DNA of 64,000 nt from Panorpa germanica. Lineage: Eukaryota > Arthropoda > Insecta > Mecoptera > Panorpidae. Location: positions 28,697,034 through 28,761,033 of the forward strand of contig OY783205.1 of assembly GCA_963678705.1 (NCBI GenBank), read 5' to 3'. This document shows positions 53,126 to 62,676 of the stretch, piece by piece. Every line of letters starts with the position of its first letter. Position 1 is the stretch's first letter. The notes beneath the pieces are model-generated. The model was not told where the DNA came from, did not search any database, and saw only the letters and a program-made list of their open reading frames with translations. Made by a program: the position numbers and the translations under genes.

Positions 53126-54655
53126 CTGTGATAAGAATATTTAGAAAATTAATTTCTTTAATTACTATACGAGTACTTAACTTATAAAAAGTGTGTTTGT
53201 GTTTTAGTAATGTATGTTTATTACTTATTACTTATAATTAGTAACAAAATAATGAAATAATTGCACAGAACATTTACACCTGACATGGGACCAAACATTA
53301 TAAAATAATTTATTATCCCAGATGCAAGAGTTTAGTTTAATAAATGTCGACTTTGCAATTGAAGGAGCAAATAAAACAGTATTAATTGCATTCTTCTCGC
53401 TAAGTGAAAGTTGCTAATTAATATATATGTGTATTTATTGATTCATGTGAAAAAATTGTGAACTCTTGAAAATAATTCATAAAAATACCAAAGATTATCA
53501 AAATTATATTTTATAATAAGAACTGTTTACGAATTATATGAAATCCGACAGAAATAAAGTACAGCATTTATTTATTTTGATTTATTGGATATTAATGTTG
53601 TTCAATTAATTTTTCAGGTTGCCCTCTGTCGTTCCTACTATTAACAAATTATCCAGACTAACAATAACAAGTAAATTAAACTGAAAAACTAAATTTCCTA
53701 GTGGTAAGGGAGGTTTCAATCAATGAGGTATGTATTATAATTAATTAAATGTATATATAATTAATAATTAAATACGTCCGCAGACAACGGTAAAAAAAAC
53801 AGCATATCGAATATGCTATATTACCATTTTAATCTCACTTATGTATTTTCAATTCTTATATAAAATTAAATCAAAAATTGTTTTTATATTTTTACGTATA
53901 TAAACTAGTGTCATTACAAATTCTACCAATATTTTTCTATAAATAAGTTTTATGTACTCACACAGGACTTGTATGATAAGTCAAAGTTTAAGAATATTCT
54001 ATTTTATATTTACTTATTCTAAATTAATAGTTGCTGTTACGTCATCATTCAAATCAGTCATTTACGATTAAAATTAATTACGTATTTAAAAAGTTTTATA
54101 ATTTAGGCTACAAAGAAATTGTACTAAAACTAAAACAGCCGTTGTTACTTTAAAGTGTAATGTTTGTAATTTTGTTTAGCGAGGCTATTTTGTCTAATTA
54201 ATACGTATTTTACTAATTATGTTTTAGGTCAATAATTTCAAGTTACATGTTCAAATATTACTCTAAATATTTAATTATAAAATTGATTTGTCTTAAACTA
54301 ACAACCCAGTAAACAATTTGGTGAAGTGCCCTATTTAGTGACGTTTCTATAACTATTTCACTTCAATTATTGTTCGCATCAACTTTATCTTCATTTGTAC
54401 TCCGACAGGTGGAGTAATTTCGCCATTTGTAGGCGATAAAGTAGACATTTTATATGAAAAAATGTGAGAAACTGAACTATAAATGAACTCTTTCATGACA
54501 AAAAAATCATACGCATCTTCAATATGATGTCAAAGTGACTCCAAAATGTTTACTGGGAAAATAATATGATTTCACTAGATAATGAATATTATTTAATGAA
54601 AATTGAAAACCATTTTATCAATGCAATGGTTTCTAATGGTTACTAATCTGTTTTT
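53126..54655. other. AT-rich intergenic stretch between convergent genes
   Basis: 3' flanks of the CtBP-motif gene (+) and the exuperantia-like gene (-). No exon or recognised repeat was seen. Confidence 0.5.
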
Positions 54656-55966
54656 TTATCTAACGTGGTTAGTCTTAAAATACTGAGTGACAAGCCTCGC
54701 AATATTCAAAGGACGCGCGTCCTTTGTGTCCGTCAGGTAATTATTGAACCTATCATTAGCTGCGGCAATAGTTGTGTGTAAATAATTTTGGAAATCATTT
54801 AATGTTTTATTATTAAATTCATTCAAAAGTTTTGCGTAAGTAAAATTACATAAAATTAAACAATTGATTAAAGTTTGTTTCTTTTTTCTAGAAGTTATAA
54901 GTAAGGAATCCGGAATTCTTGCAAGATCCGCTCTCAACGGCTCCTTTTCGAGTTTCCAATTCACGTAGTAAGACATACATTCAGGACTAAACGTGGAGTT
55001 TGCTAGCTCGGGAATTGCAAATGAAAGTTGTCTAAAAAGAAAAAATAATATTACTCTTTCTTTTTTAAATATTTGTTGAATTATGAAATATTTTGAACTC
55101 ACCCATTAAAATGTTTTACAAGGAGATCGTGCAAATCTTTTGCATCGTCGTGACCTCGATGCTCCACGTTTTTTCGTCGTCCGATAATTTGGGCGTATAA
55201 TTCATGAAGACTAACTTTAGGGAAGCTTGGATTGTTCAAAAAAACTGCATTTGTATCGGTGAATCCTTTAACAACCTAAAAATAACGAACCTTAAGACAT
55301 TTAAATTTAAATTTAAAAAATTCTTTTGAAACCTACACGAAAGAAATCTTCTATAAGATTATGCTGCCTATACGCCGTAATTAATAATGGAATGTCTAGG
55401 AAGATAGCACCATGGCTCATAATGATAACGCCATCAGATTCCCCGCAGAAGAACTTCAACCACTTTAGAAACAGCGCAAGCCCATCGCGTTCGCTGACAG
55501 TGCTTAAATAATGTCCTGTCCTAGGGAAATTTCAAAAAGAGTTTTCAACATTTTTAAAAGGAATCATTAACTGAAAGTTAAACAACAAGAACCTGAGATC
55601 AATTAGTTGTCTGGTGTTGCCATCGCTGCACACTTGCATGCCAATCATCATCGAAGCTTGAGGATGAATTTCCCGTTCGTCCGGAAGGATATATTGAGAG
55701 AATTGCCAACTCTGACCGCGGTAATGACAATAAGCACCCAGCTGCACTATGCGATCCTCCACGAGGTCCAATCCTGTAGATTCCACGTCATAGCAAACGA
55801 GCTGGTAATTGCCAGGCCCCACTAATTGAACTGAAGGAGGTCGACTGCCCTGAAAGAGAACTGTTATTTGAGACTGAATTATAGAATTGTATATAATTTG
55901 GCTTAACATACTATGAATTCAACGAAATAATCACAGGAGTGCAGCGTGCTGGTTTGGAAATCGAAC
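54656..55966 (-). CDS. exu: Exuperantia-like protein with DEDDh exonuclease domain; 5' end incomplete
   Basis: Fly exuperantia binds RNA and localises bicoid/oskar mRNA; its exonuclease fold has lost the catalytic residues (family knowledge). Minus-strand exons are 55966-55912, 55849-55593, 55520-55337, 55275-55103 and 55031-54656, giving at least 347 residues. GPGNYQLVCYDVESTG, followed by DRIVQLGAY and FSQYILP, aligns with the Exu N-terminal region. Unlike fly Exu it keeps all DEDDh residues: DVE, SHGAIFLD and HRGHDDAKD. The last exon encodes an all-helical region (SFAIPELANSTFSPECMSYY onward) of the kind seen after the Exu nuclease domain. The initiator is not located: exon 55966 begins mid-codon. 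ATG 55909 in the next intron is an alternative start. A TREX-like nuclease is the main alternative identity. Confidence 0.65.
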
Positions 55967-56864
55967 CTAAAAACACAGCAGTCTACGCCATCATGTGATC
56001 GTAAGATTATACAAATTTATACTAGATAGAATGAAATCTCAAAATTCAGAAAGGTGATATAAACATTACGTTTTATAAAACATTACGTCAAATCTAAATA
56101 AGGCGGATATGTATTATATATTAACAATTAATTAATTAATTAACAAATATATTAACAACGTAAATAACACGCCTATGAAAAATAACAGAATTAATCTTTC
56201 AAATATTAGTTTCAGTACGTACAATTCTTTTTTCAAAATGTATTTAATTAATTTTTCAAATTGAGTGACCACTAAGATTTTAGAATAAGGTGAAAAATAA
56301 TTGTAAAATTACAGGTGGTTGTTTTAAGAAACAAAACATGACACACCCCTATTGAAAATAATTTTAAACATACAAATAAAAATGACATACCATATTTAAT
56401 TATAAAATAGTTACGCCACACATTGGATGCGTGCAGGACAAATGTATAGGTAATAAATTAATTCCGTAAATGTTAATTATGTTTCTCACAAAAAGGACAA
56501 ATTATAAATGACAAAAAATTCAAACAATTCATATTAGTGATTAAGCAGCTATAGTTTTAGTTTGTGAATCATAGCCACGGTGAAACTCGGCCATCGGGCA
56601 CACCACACAAAGCACACAAAGCACACAGTGCACAGCATACAGTAAGACAGCTCACAATACAAACCACACACCACGGCACATACACGGCCCATGCTACGTA
56701 GAGGTAGAATATTGTTTATTGAATTCTTTTGTTTATAAACTTACAAATATTTATTATTTCTGATTAATTCAGTTCAAACAATAGTGAATAATTTTAGTAT
56801 GAGTTTTACTTTAACGTATGTATTTGTTTAAATTTTGAACAAAAATTTGAAATGTTTTGTGAGA

Positions 56865-57346
56865 ACGGGCTTGTGTCCTATGTCTTAATTTCTATAATTG
56901 ACAAAGTGGGTTACTAGAATCTCAAATGTTCAATTATTTTTAAATAATTCCTTATATGTTAAGAGATATTAACAATTAAAAAAGTCATTTTGTTTCTTTA
57001 ATTATTAAAGGGATTCAACGTTGTACACATTCCAAATGCATGTGACATAACAACCGCTGCCAACCTTACAGCTCATAAATCTCTGCTATATGTATTTATA
57101 TATCAAAATATCAAATATTATATACAGCTATTTCAAGGAACAATAAAATTCCAATAAAGACCAATATTATGTCTGCCTTAGCAGGGTTAAATAAAATAAA
57201 AACTTATTATTCTTTGACTTGATTATTTCGACTACCAACAGCTACGAAACATTACCACAGCACTGACCTACTCAACAAATAACTGACGTATACAATGGCC
57301 ACTAATGGACAAAAATCGATCACTAAAAAATGAGGACACAAGCCAA
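56865..57346 (-). mobile_element. MITE, GGGCTTGTGTCC family, copy A4 (internal deletion)
   Basis: Both ends are present (CGGGCTTGTGTCCTATGTC and GAGGACACAAGCCAAT), but the block that carries GGCCGACCATTTCTAGCGCT in other copies is deleted, leaving AACTGACG joined to TATACAATGGCC. Confidence 0.75.
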
Positions 57347-57865
57347 TTTAAGAAACGCAGTGAGCGTGATGAGTCTGGACTTATAATCATAAACTAATTA
57401 GGCAACGGTGGAGTTACACACGAGTATATAAGGCTTCGACGCTAATATAGTAGGAAATTCTTTGTGATAAGTCTAGTCTCGAATATAGGCTGACGTGAAA
57501 TAAATTGATTTACCTATTTTTGCAATAAACAATAATCGATAAAAGGGTGAGCGTGACTCGATAGAAGCAAATACTAAATACACTTGTACTGGCATATATT
57601 GCAATTTGTCCTTGCCAATAAATGTTGTTGTTTCTTTTTGTATTAGTTTTCATAATTATCAATTGTTATTCTTTCAATATTTGTAAATAATATTGCGATA
57701 GGGTTATGCAGGTGTTGTTTGTAAAATTCTTCGTGCGATACTTTCATCAATAAACATAAAGAATAAAAAAACATGTGATATTTAAATCGTTTCCAATATG
57801 TTTTTATATACATGAATTTGTGAATAAAAACCTAATTGTGAAAAATGTATCTGTTATACGCAGTA

Positions 57866-58198
57866 AAATATCAAATATTATTTACAGCTATTTCAAGGAA
57901 CAATAAAATTCCAATATTATGTCTGCCTTAGCAGGGTTAAATAAAATAAAAACTTATTATTCTTTTACTTGACTTGATTATTTGACTACCAACAGCTACA
58001 AAACATTACCACAGCACTGACCTACTCAACAGATAACTGACGTTAAAATGCATTTCACGTCATACAAATATGGCCGACCATTTCTAGCGCTAAAACTACA
58101 ATTCAAATTTTTAATTGCTATATCTCCGTCAACATTCAGATATTTAATAAAATAAATCAATTTCAATCAACAATTGAAAAATCAACCACTAAAAAATG
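57866..58198 (-). mobile_element. MITE, GGGCTTGTGTCC family, copy A5 (both ends missing)
   Basis: Similarity runs from ATATCAAATATTATTTACAG to ACCACTAAAAAATGA. Both terminal inverted repeats are lost. Its left break falls at almost the same internal point as in copy A3. Confidence 0.75.
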
Positions 58199-59714
58199 AT
58201 TACTGGATATTCAGTTGAAATGTGCAATCATATAAATGATGAAAATTTTCATTTTTTATGAACTTTTATGTCTCATTACGACACTCATTTCTCAATTGCC
58301 AATTAACAGAAATATTTTATCTAAAAACCACATCGTTTTCATTGTTGTGAGATATATTAAAAAGTAAGATTAATCGACGTTATCATCTAACGATTATTCA
58401 CATCATTACACAATCACATCAAAATTAAATAGATCTTCGATAAAAACAAAGAGGCGCAAATTTTTTTCAATTATTTAATTCCACTATGTACGTCTAAATG
58501 TGTCTACTACATAAATGTTACATTTGTGTTTACAGGAGGTATATTATAAAACCTTAAAATACTATCGAATTATTAGTATGATTTATTAGAACATAAAAGT
58601 ATAAAAAATAATAGGATCTATATCTCCAGAGAGCTTGAAATTAAAAATTACCTCGAAAAGAAGGTCCATAACTTTAAATAACCCACAAAAACCAAGTCAC
58701 TGTGAATAATTATAATGAATTTAATGACTGTTCTACTTCTAATGACAGTTTTGTTCGTATCAAAATATACATATCTGATGAATCTTATCAACAAAACAAA
58801 AAATTGCAAGTTCCTATGAAGTATACTCGAAATTCGATATCATTAAAGATAGTTACCTAGAAACATCGCCATTGAGGTTATCAGGAAGCGAAAAGCGAAA
58901 ATAAGGAAAATGGCTAATTAGAAACAGAAAAATAATAATAATCTAGGCTCTAAAAAGACAATTTTCGTAAAATATATGAGAAATAATCATTTTTATGACA
59001 GAATTCTATAATTTTACATCTTGTTCCACTTTCCAGTAAAAAGTTTACTTTTCCAATTCTGAAATAAATTCAATAATCTGTAAATAAATACAGATCTCGC
59101 CTATGTGCATGCAACCACTACTACACTACAGTGGTTAGCGGTCATAATAAGATTACGAAGTTTGAACTTATATTCCACATAATGTTTCATAGTTAATTTA
59201 AAGTCTTACAACTTCATACATTTAATAGAATTTTCTAATCATACATCACTCAATCAAACCATACTCCATATCAACTATATTTTTATCAATTCAACTAATT
59301 ATTACGAATGCGGCTCTTACTTCATGTACCGTGTGTGCTGCGAGTTACTGCAATCTACAAACGGCTACACGAATTTATGTGGCTTATCGAATTTATATCA
59401 TTTAGTAGCTGCTATAATTCCTAGAAATATGTATTTACTTTTCATTAGGTTTTTTATTTTTTGTTACAATACAGCTTAAGTTATATATCTATTAACATAT
59501 ACATGTTTTAATTGCTGTTATACTAAAATTACAAGAATAATATACAAGAAAAAGTTGCAAAATTAATTTTGGGAAAGTGTAAAATTATTGTAATTGTGTT
59601 TTGTATAGAATTTAACACGATTGTTTCTCGTTAATTTGTATTTTACAAATAAGAATTTAATTATAATTTAAAAATATGACTCAGACGGACAAATGTAGTA
59701 GTTTGTATAACGTG

Positions 59715-59728
59715 TCACTAGATGGCTC
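59715..59728 (+). promoter_or_regulatory. CTCF-like site upstream of the tricistron
   Basis: TCACTAGATGGCTC matches 12 of 14 positions of the CTCF core CCASYAGRKGGCRS. It lies about 145 bp before the first start codon. The match is by recall of the consensus; function is inferred. Confidence 0.3.
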
Positions 59729-59872
59729 TAGCTGATATATTTTTCATCTGCGCCTGGTATGGCTGCTTCCAGCCCGCTATTCCATCTAATTGATGGTAAT
59801 ACCTTTTATTTTACAAAATGGTGTAGACGGTGTCTGTTATTATAAAGTTTCATTGAATTTATAAACTACGTT

Positions 59873-60273
59873 ATGTTACAGAAAAATCCTAAACCAGCAT
59901 ATAGGAGATACTTCAAAACTGGTGCAATTATATTCTTTGTCGCTGAAGCTATTGGTTTTGCTGTATCTTATGGAGTTTGGCATCGTATGAATACAAATAG
60001 AGGTGGGTTAGGTTATATTTTATAATAGGTGTGTTCCAGAACATTCGATTCGTATTTTGACAGTTATGTAATAAAATAAAATACAAAATTATTCATTGTA
60101 TAATACAAGCTATGTCATCTATTACAGATTTTCGTCTTTATATGCATAATAACTTTCCTTGGGCTTTGGAAGGTTTTTATAAATTTGGAGAGTTTATGTC
60201 AAGCGAAAATAAGTCACGTCAACTTGATTCAACTGTGTGGTCTCAAGAACAAAAATTACCAAGAAATAATTAA
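59873..60273 (+). CDS. CEBPZOS: CEBPZOS-like mitochondrial micropeptide; first frame of a tricistron
   Basis: Exons are 59873-60002 and 60128-60273, giving 91 residues. Layout matches the CEBPZOS family of small mitochondrial single-pass proteins: basic start (KPAYRRYFKTG), a transmembrane helix (AIIFFVAEAIGFAVSYGVW), then RMNTNRDFRLYMHNNFPWAL and a short polar tail (human about 80 aa). The DFR motif is rebuilt across the intron. Molecular function in the family is poorly known. Its stop codon is only 16 nt before the next start codon, with no splice acceptor and no room for a promoter, so it almost certainly shares an mRNA with the following frame. Confidence 0.8.
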
Positions 60274-60289
60274 ATAATCGAAGTAGTCC

Positions 60290-60538
60290 ATGGCATATAT
60301 TAAGTCTCTCTTTTGGCTAGTAGGATTTAGCGGTTTGGGATTTGCATTATTAAAAATTACAACGCCTGACGTTTCACATAATCAATTTTCCTCATCACAA
60401 TTAGACGAAACACACAAAAGACGTGCAGCATTTTTAAAAATTCTAAAAGAAGCAGCAGATGAGAAGAGTCCTATATATAGAAAAACTAAAGAAGAAATAG
60501 AAAGTAAGGTCAAGGATAAAAATTCATTCAATAAGTAG
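60290..60538 (+). CDS. UQCC3: UQCC3-like complex III assembly factor; second frame of a tricistron
   Basis: 82 residues in one exon. UQCC3 helps assemble ubiquinol-cytochrome c reductase in the mitochondrial inner membrane (family knowledge). It has the family pattern: an N-terminal transmembrane helix (SLFWLVGFSGLGFALLKI) ending in TP, then a basic, helical segment (ETHKRRAAFLKILKEAAD). The assignment rests on this layout and weak similarity. The start CCATGG is in a reasonable context. It sits 16 nt after the CEBPZOS-like stop and 20 nt before the TBCC start. Confidence 0.7.
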   Translation: MAYIKSLFWLVGFSGLGFALLKITTPDVSHNQFSSSQLDETHKRRAAFLKILKEAADEKSPIYRKTKEEIESKVKDKNSFNK

Positions 60539-60558
60539 TCATTTAAATAAGCTCGAGA

Positions 60559-61560
60559 ATGGATGTGATAGAGAAAAACCGTGAGGTGATGACTTACCGA
60601 TTGGAAAAGCGTGAGGAACTAAGACAAAAACAAATTGAAAATGTTAATAAACAAAAGGAACAAAACGTTGCAAAAACCGAAGGTATTGAGTATTTTCAAT
60701 ATGTCTTTAACGATAGGAGGCAACAGATAACAAATCTTTTGGAGGAGAGTTCCAATTTAAAACCTATTGAAATTCCTGCCCATTTTAATATTATCAATGA
60801 AAAAATTCAAGAATTACAAAAATATGTTTCAGCATCTACATTTTTCTTAACCGAATTTAAAATTAGGAATTCCCAAGATATTGTAAATACTTTGAAGAAT
60901 CAGCTACACGAATTGGAAATAAAGTTACTACCAAAAAAAAAGTTTGGTTTCAAAAATAAAAAGAATATAACACAAGAAATTGTGACCAAAACTGTCGACA
61001 TAGTCGATTATAAGGATAAATCGGACGACGATGATTTAATAAAATGGGATGCAGTAACATGTGGAATAAACTCAAAACAAAATGAAACTTTAACGCTATC
61101 TTCTGAAAGAATAAATAAAGAAGATGTAACGTTACATAGTTTAGAAAATTGCGTTATCTTTATTCACGGCACTCCGTCTACTCTGCATATGTCTAGATTA
61201 AATAAATGCACTGTTCTTTGTGGTCCAGTCAGTACTTCAATATTCGCTGATAAGTGCTCAGATTGTACATTTGTCATTGCTTGCCAACAGCTTCGTCTAC
61301 ACTCTTCTAAAAATGTAGATATATACTTACATGTTACTAGCAGAGCAATTTTGGAAGACTGTTCAAAAATAGAGCTAACTTCTTATAATTACAAATATGA
61401 AGACATAGATAACGATTTTAAAATAGCTGGATTGGATAAACATATTAACAACTGGATGGATGTAGGTGATTTTAACTGGTTGTCTAACGAGCCATCACCA
61501 AATTGGAAAATAATAGATGATAAGAAAGTCATCAATGATTGGAGTGCATATATAAAATAA
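60559..61560 (+). CDS. TBCC: Tubulin-folding cofactor C; third frame of a tricistron
   Basis: The GTPase-activating cofactor of the alpha/beta-tubulin folding complex (family knowledge). A single uninterrupted frame of 333 residues (human 346, also intronless). Residues 1-120 form the helical spectrin-like tubulin-binding domain (YFQYVFNDRRQQI, HFNIINEKIQELQKYV). The C-terminal beta-helix C-CAP/TBCC domain starts near 165 (LENCVIFIHGTPSTLHMSRL, CTVLCGPVSTSIF). It retains the catalytic Arg-finger block IACQQLRLH. No promoter or acceptor fits in the 20 nt before its ATG, so translation is expected from the same mRNA by reinitiation or leaky scanning. An AATAAA follows at about 61614. Confidence 0.95.
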   Translation: MDVIEKNREVMTYRLEKREELRQKQIENVNKQKEQNVAKTEGIEYFQYVFNDRRQQITNLLEESSNLKPIEIPAHFNIINEKIQELQKYVSASTFFLTEFKIRNSQDIVNTLKNQLHELEIKLLPKKKFGFKNKKNITQEIVTKTVDIVDYKDKSDDDDLIKWDAVTCGINSKQNETLTLSSERINKEDVTLHSLENCVIFIHGTPSTLHMSRLNKCTVLCGPVSTSIFADKCSDCTFVIACQQLRLHSSKNVDIYLHVTSRAILEDCSKIELTSYNYKYEDIDNDFKIAGLDKHINNWMDVGDFNWLSNEPSPNWKIIDDKKVINDWSAYIK

Positions 61561-61670
61561 TATTAAGTTAAATGCTATAACAAACTTGCTATATTTTTAT
61601 GATATTTTTTTTCAATAAAAATTTAATTTGTAGTTGCACATTATTTCTCGCATATATAAGCTTTTAAAAT

Positions 61671-61769
61671 ATGAAACGTTGCCTTTTTATTGTTGCATTA
61701 GTTATTCTATGTTCATTGAGACAGTGTTTTTCTATTACAGAGCACAATGTGAGAGCAGAACTTTTTTAA
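61671..61769 (+). CDS. Possible secreted 32-residue peptide ORF
   Basis: ATG AAA CGT ... encodes MKRCLFIVALVILCSLRQ-CFS, a textbook signal peptide, then only 11 residues (ITEHNVRAELF) and a stop. A TATATAAG box lies at about 61653-61660, but too close to the ATG to serve it in the usual way. The 32 codons may be chance or the first exon of a larger gene (donor-like AAT|GTGAGA at 61749). No family was recognised. Confidence 0.2.
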   Translation: MKRCLFIVALVILCSLRQCFSITEHNVRAELF

Positions 61770-62676
61770 AAAATGCTCCATGTGCGAAGTACTGCTGTAG
61801 TTAAAACATTCAATGCTGAGCATAATGCCGCATTGCATTGCGCTCTAATAATTGAAATTGGAAAACAGCCAATATTTCGTCAATAGAGAACTTTTAGTTT
61901 AAAGGAGTAAACATTTTATCAGAAATATATATTTCTAATTTAGAAAACTTGGAACAGAACAGATCAACAGAAGTAAATGCTTTGTTACTTCGAAATTATA
62001 TGGTGATATTTATTTCTTTATCATCATACTAAAAATGATTAAGCAGAAAAATAAGTCAATAAAGGGATTCAAGTGTTGATCAATTAAAGAGACGATAATT
62101 ATGAAAATTGCAATTCTCAATGAAAATATGTAACTAGAGTATATAAATGAATCTTGAATTCTTTACTAACAAAATCATTTAACTACATATTCAACAATAT
62201 ATGGTACGTACGTATTGTGAAATGAAATAATTTTGTAATAGTTTTATTAAAAAAAACCATTTTATTATTTTTAGAGATTCTCATTACTATTACAACTTAT
62301 TAACAAATCTAATTGAATTGTTTCCATTTGGACAAGAAAAATGTTAGAAACAAGGAATGACGTCGCTTTCCGCAAATCCACAATACGTTAGAAGGATATG
62401 AAAAATTGTGATAGTGCTACAGGTATAAAAACCATAGTATTTTAATAGGCTATTTAATATTACAATTATGATTATATACCAAGAATTTAATATTTTGTTA
62501 TCTCATAAAAATATTCCTTAGTTTAGTAATTATTCATATAATTAAAAATGCACCAATAAAAATTCTTACAATATTTATTAAGAAAAAAGAAAGACATATA
62601 AATTGCACAATAAAGATGTAAAAGCTAAACAAATCAAAATTAATAAAAAATAGTATATAAAATAAAATTGAACTCG
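61770..62676. other. AT-rich intergenic stretch between TBCC and PLK4
   Basis: The 3' flanks of convergent TBCC (+) and PLK4 (-). Nothing further was recognised. Confidence 0.5.

Larger units (their letters stand above)
55967..59872. other. Repeat-bearing intergenic region
   Basis: Between the exuperantia-like gene (-) and the tricistronic unit (+). It contains a CA-rich stretch at 56595-56700 (possible 5' region of the minus-strand gene), MITE copies at 56865-57346 and 57866-58198, a TATATAAGG box at about 57425 with no gene attached, and a CTCF-like site at 59715-59728. No coding exon was recognised. Confidence 0.5.

Noticed and set aside
55850-55909. ATG 55909 as start of the exuperantia-like protein
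   Set aside because: A good acceptor (CTCTTTCAG) splits it from the homologous part, and an upstream in-phase exon exists. Kept only as an alternative.
57420-57470. TATATAAGG box as promoter of a gene
   Set aside because: No open frame or exon with protein character follows on either strand before the next repeat.
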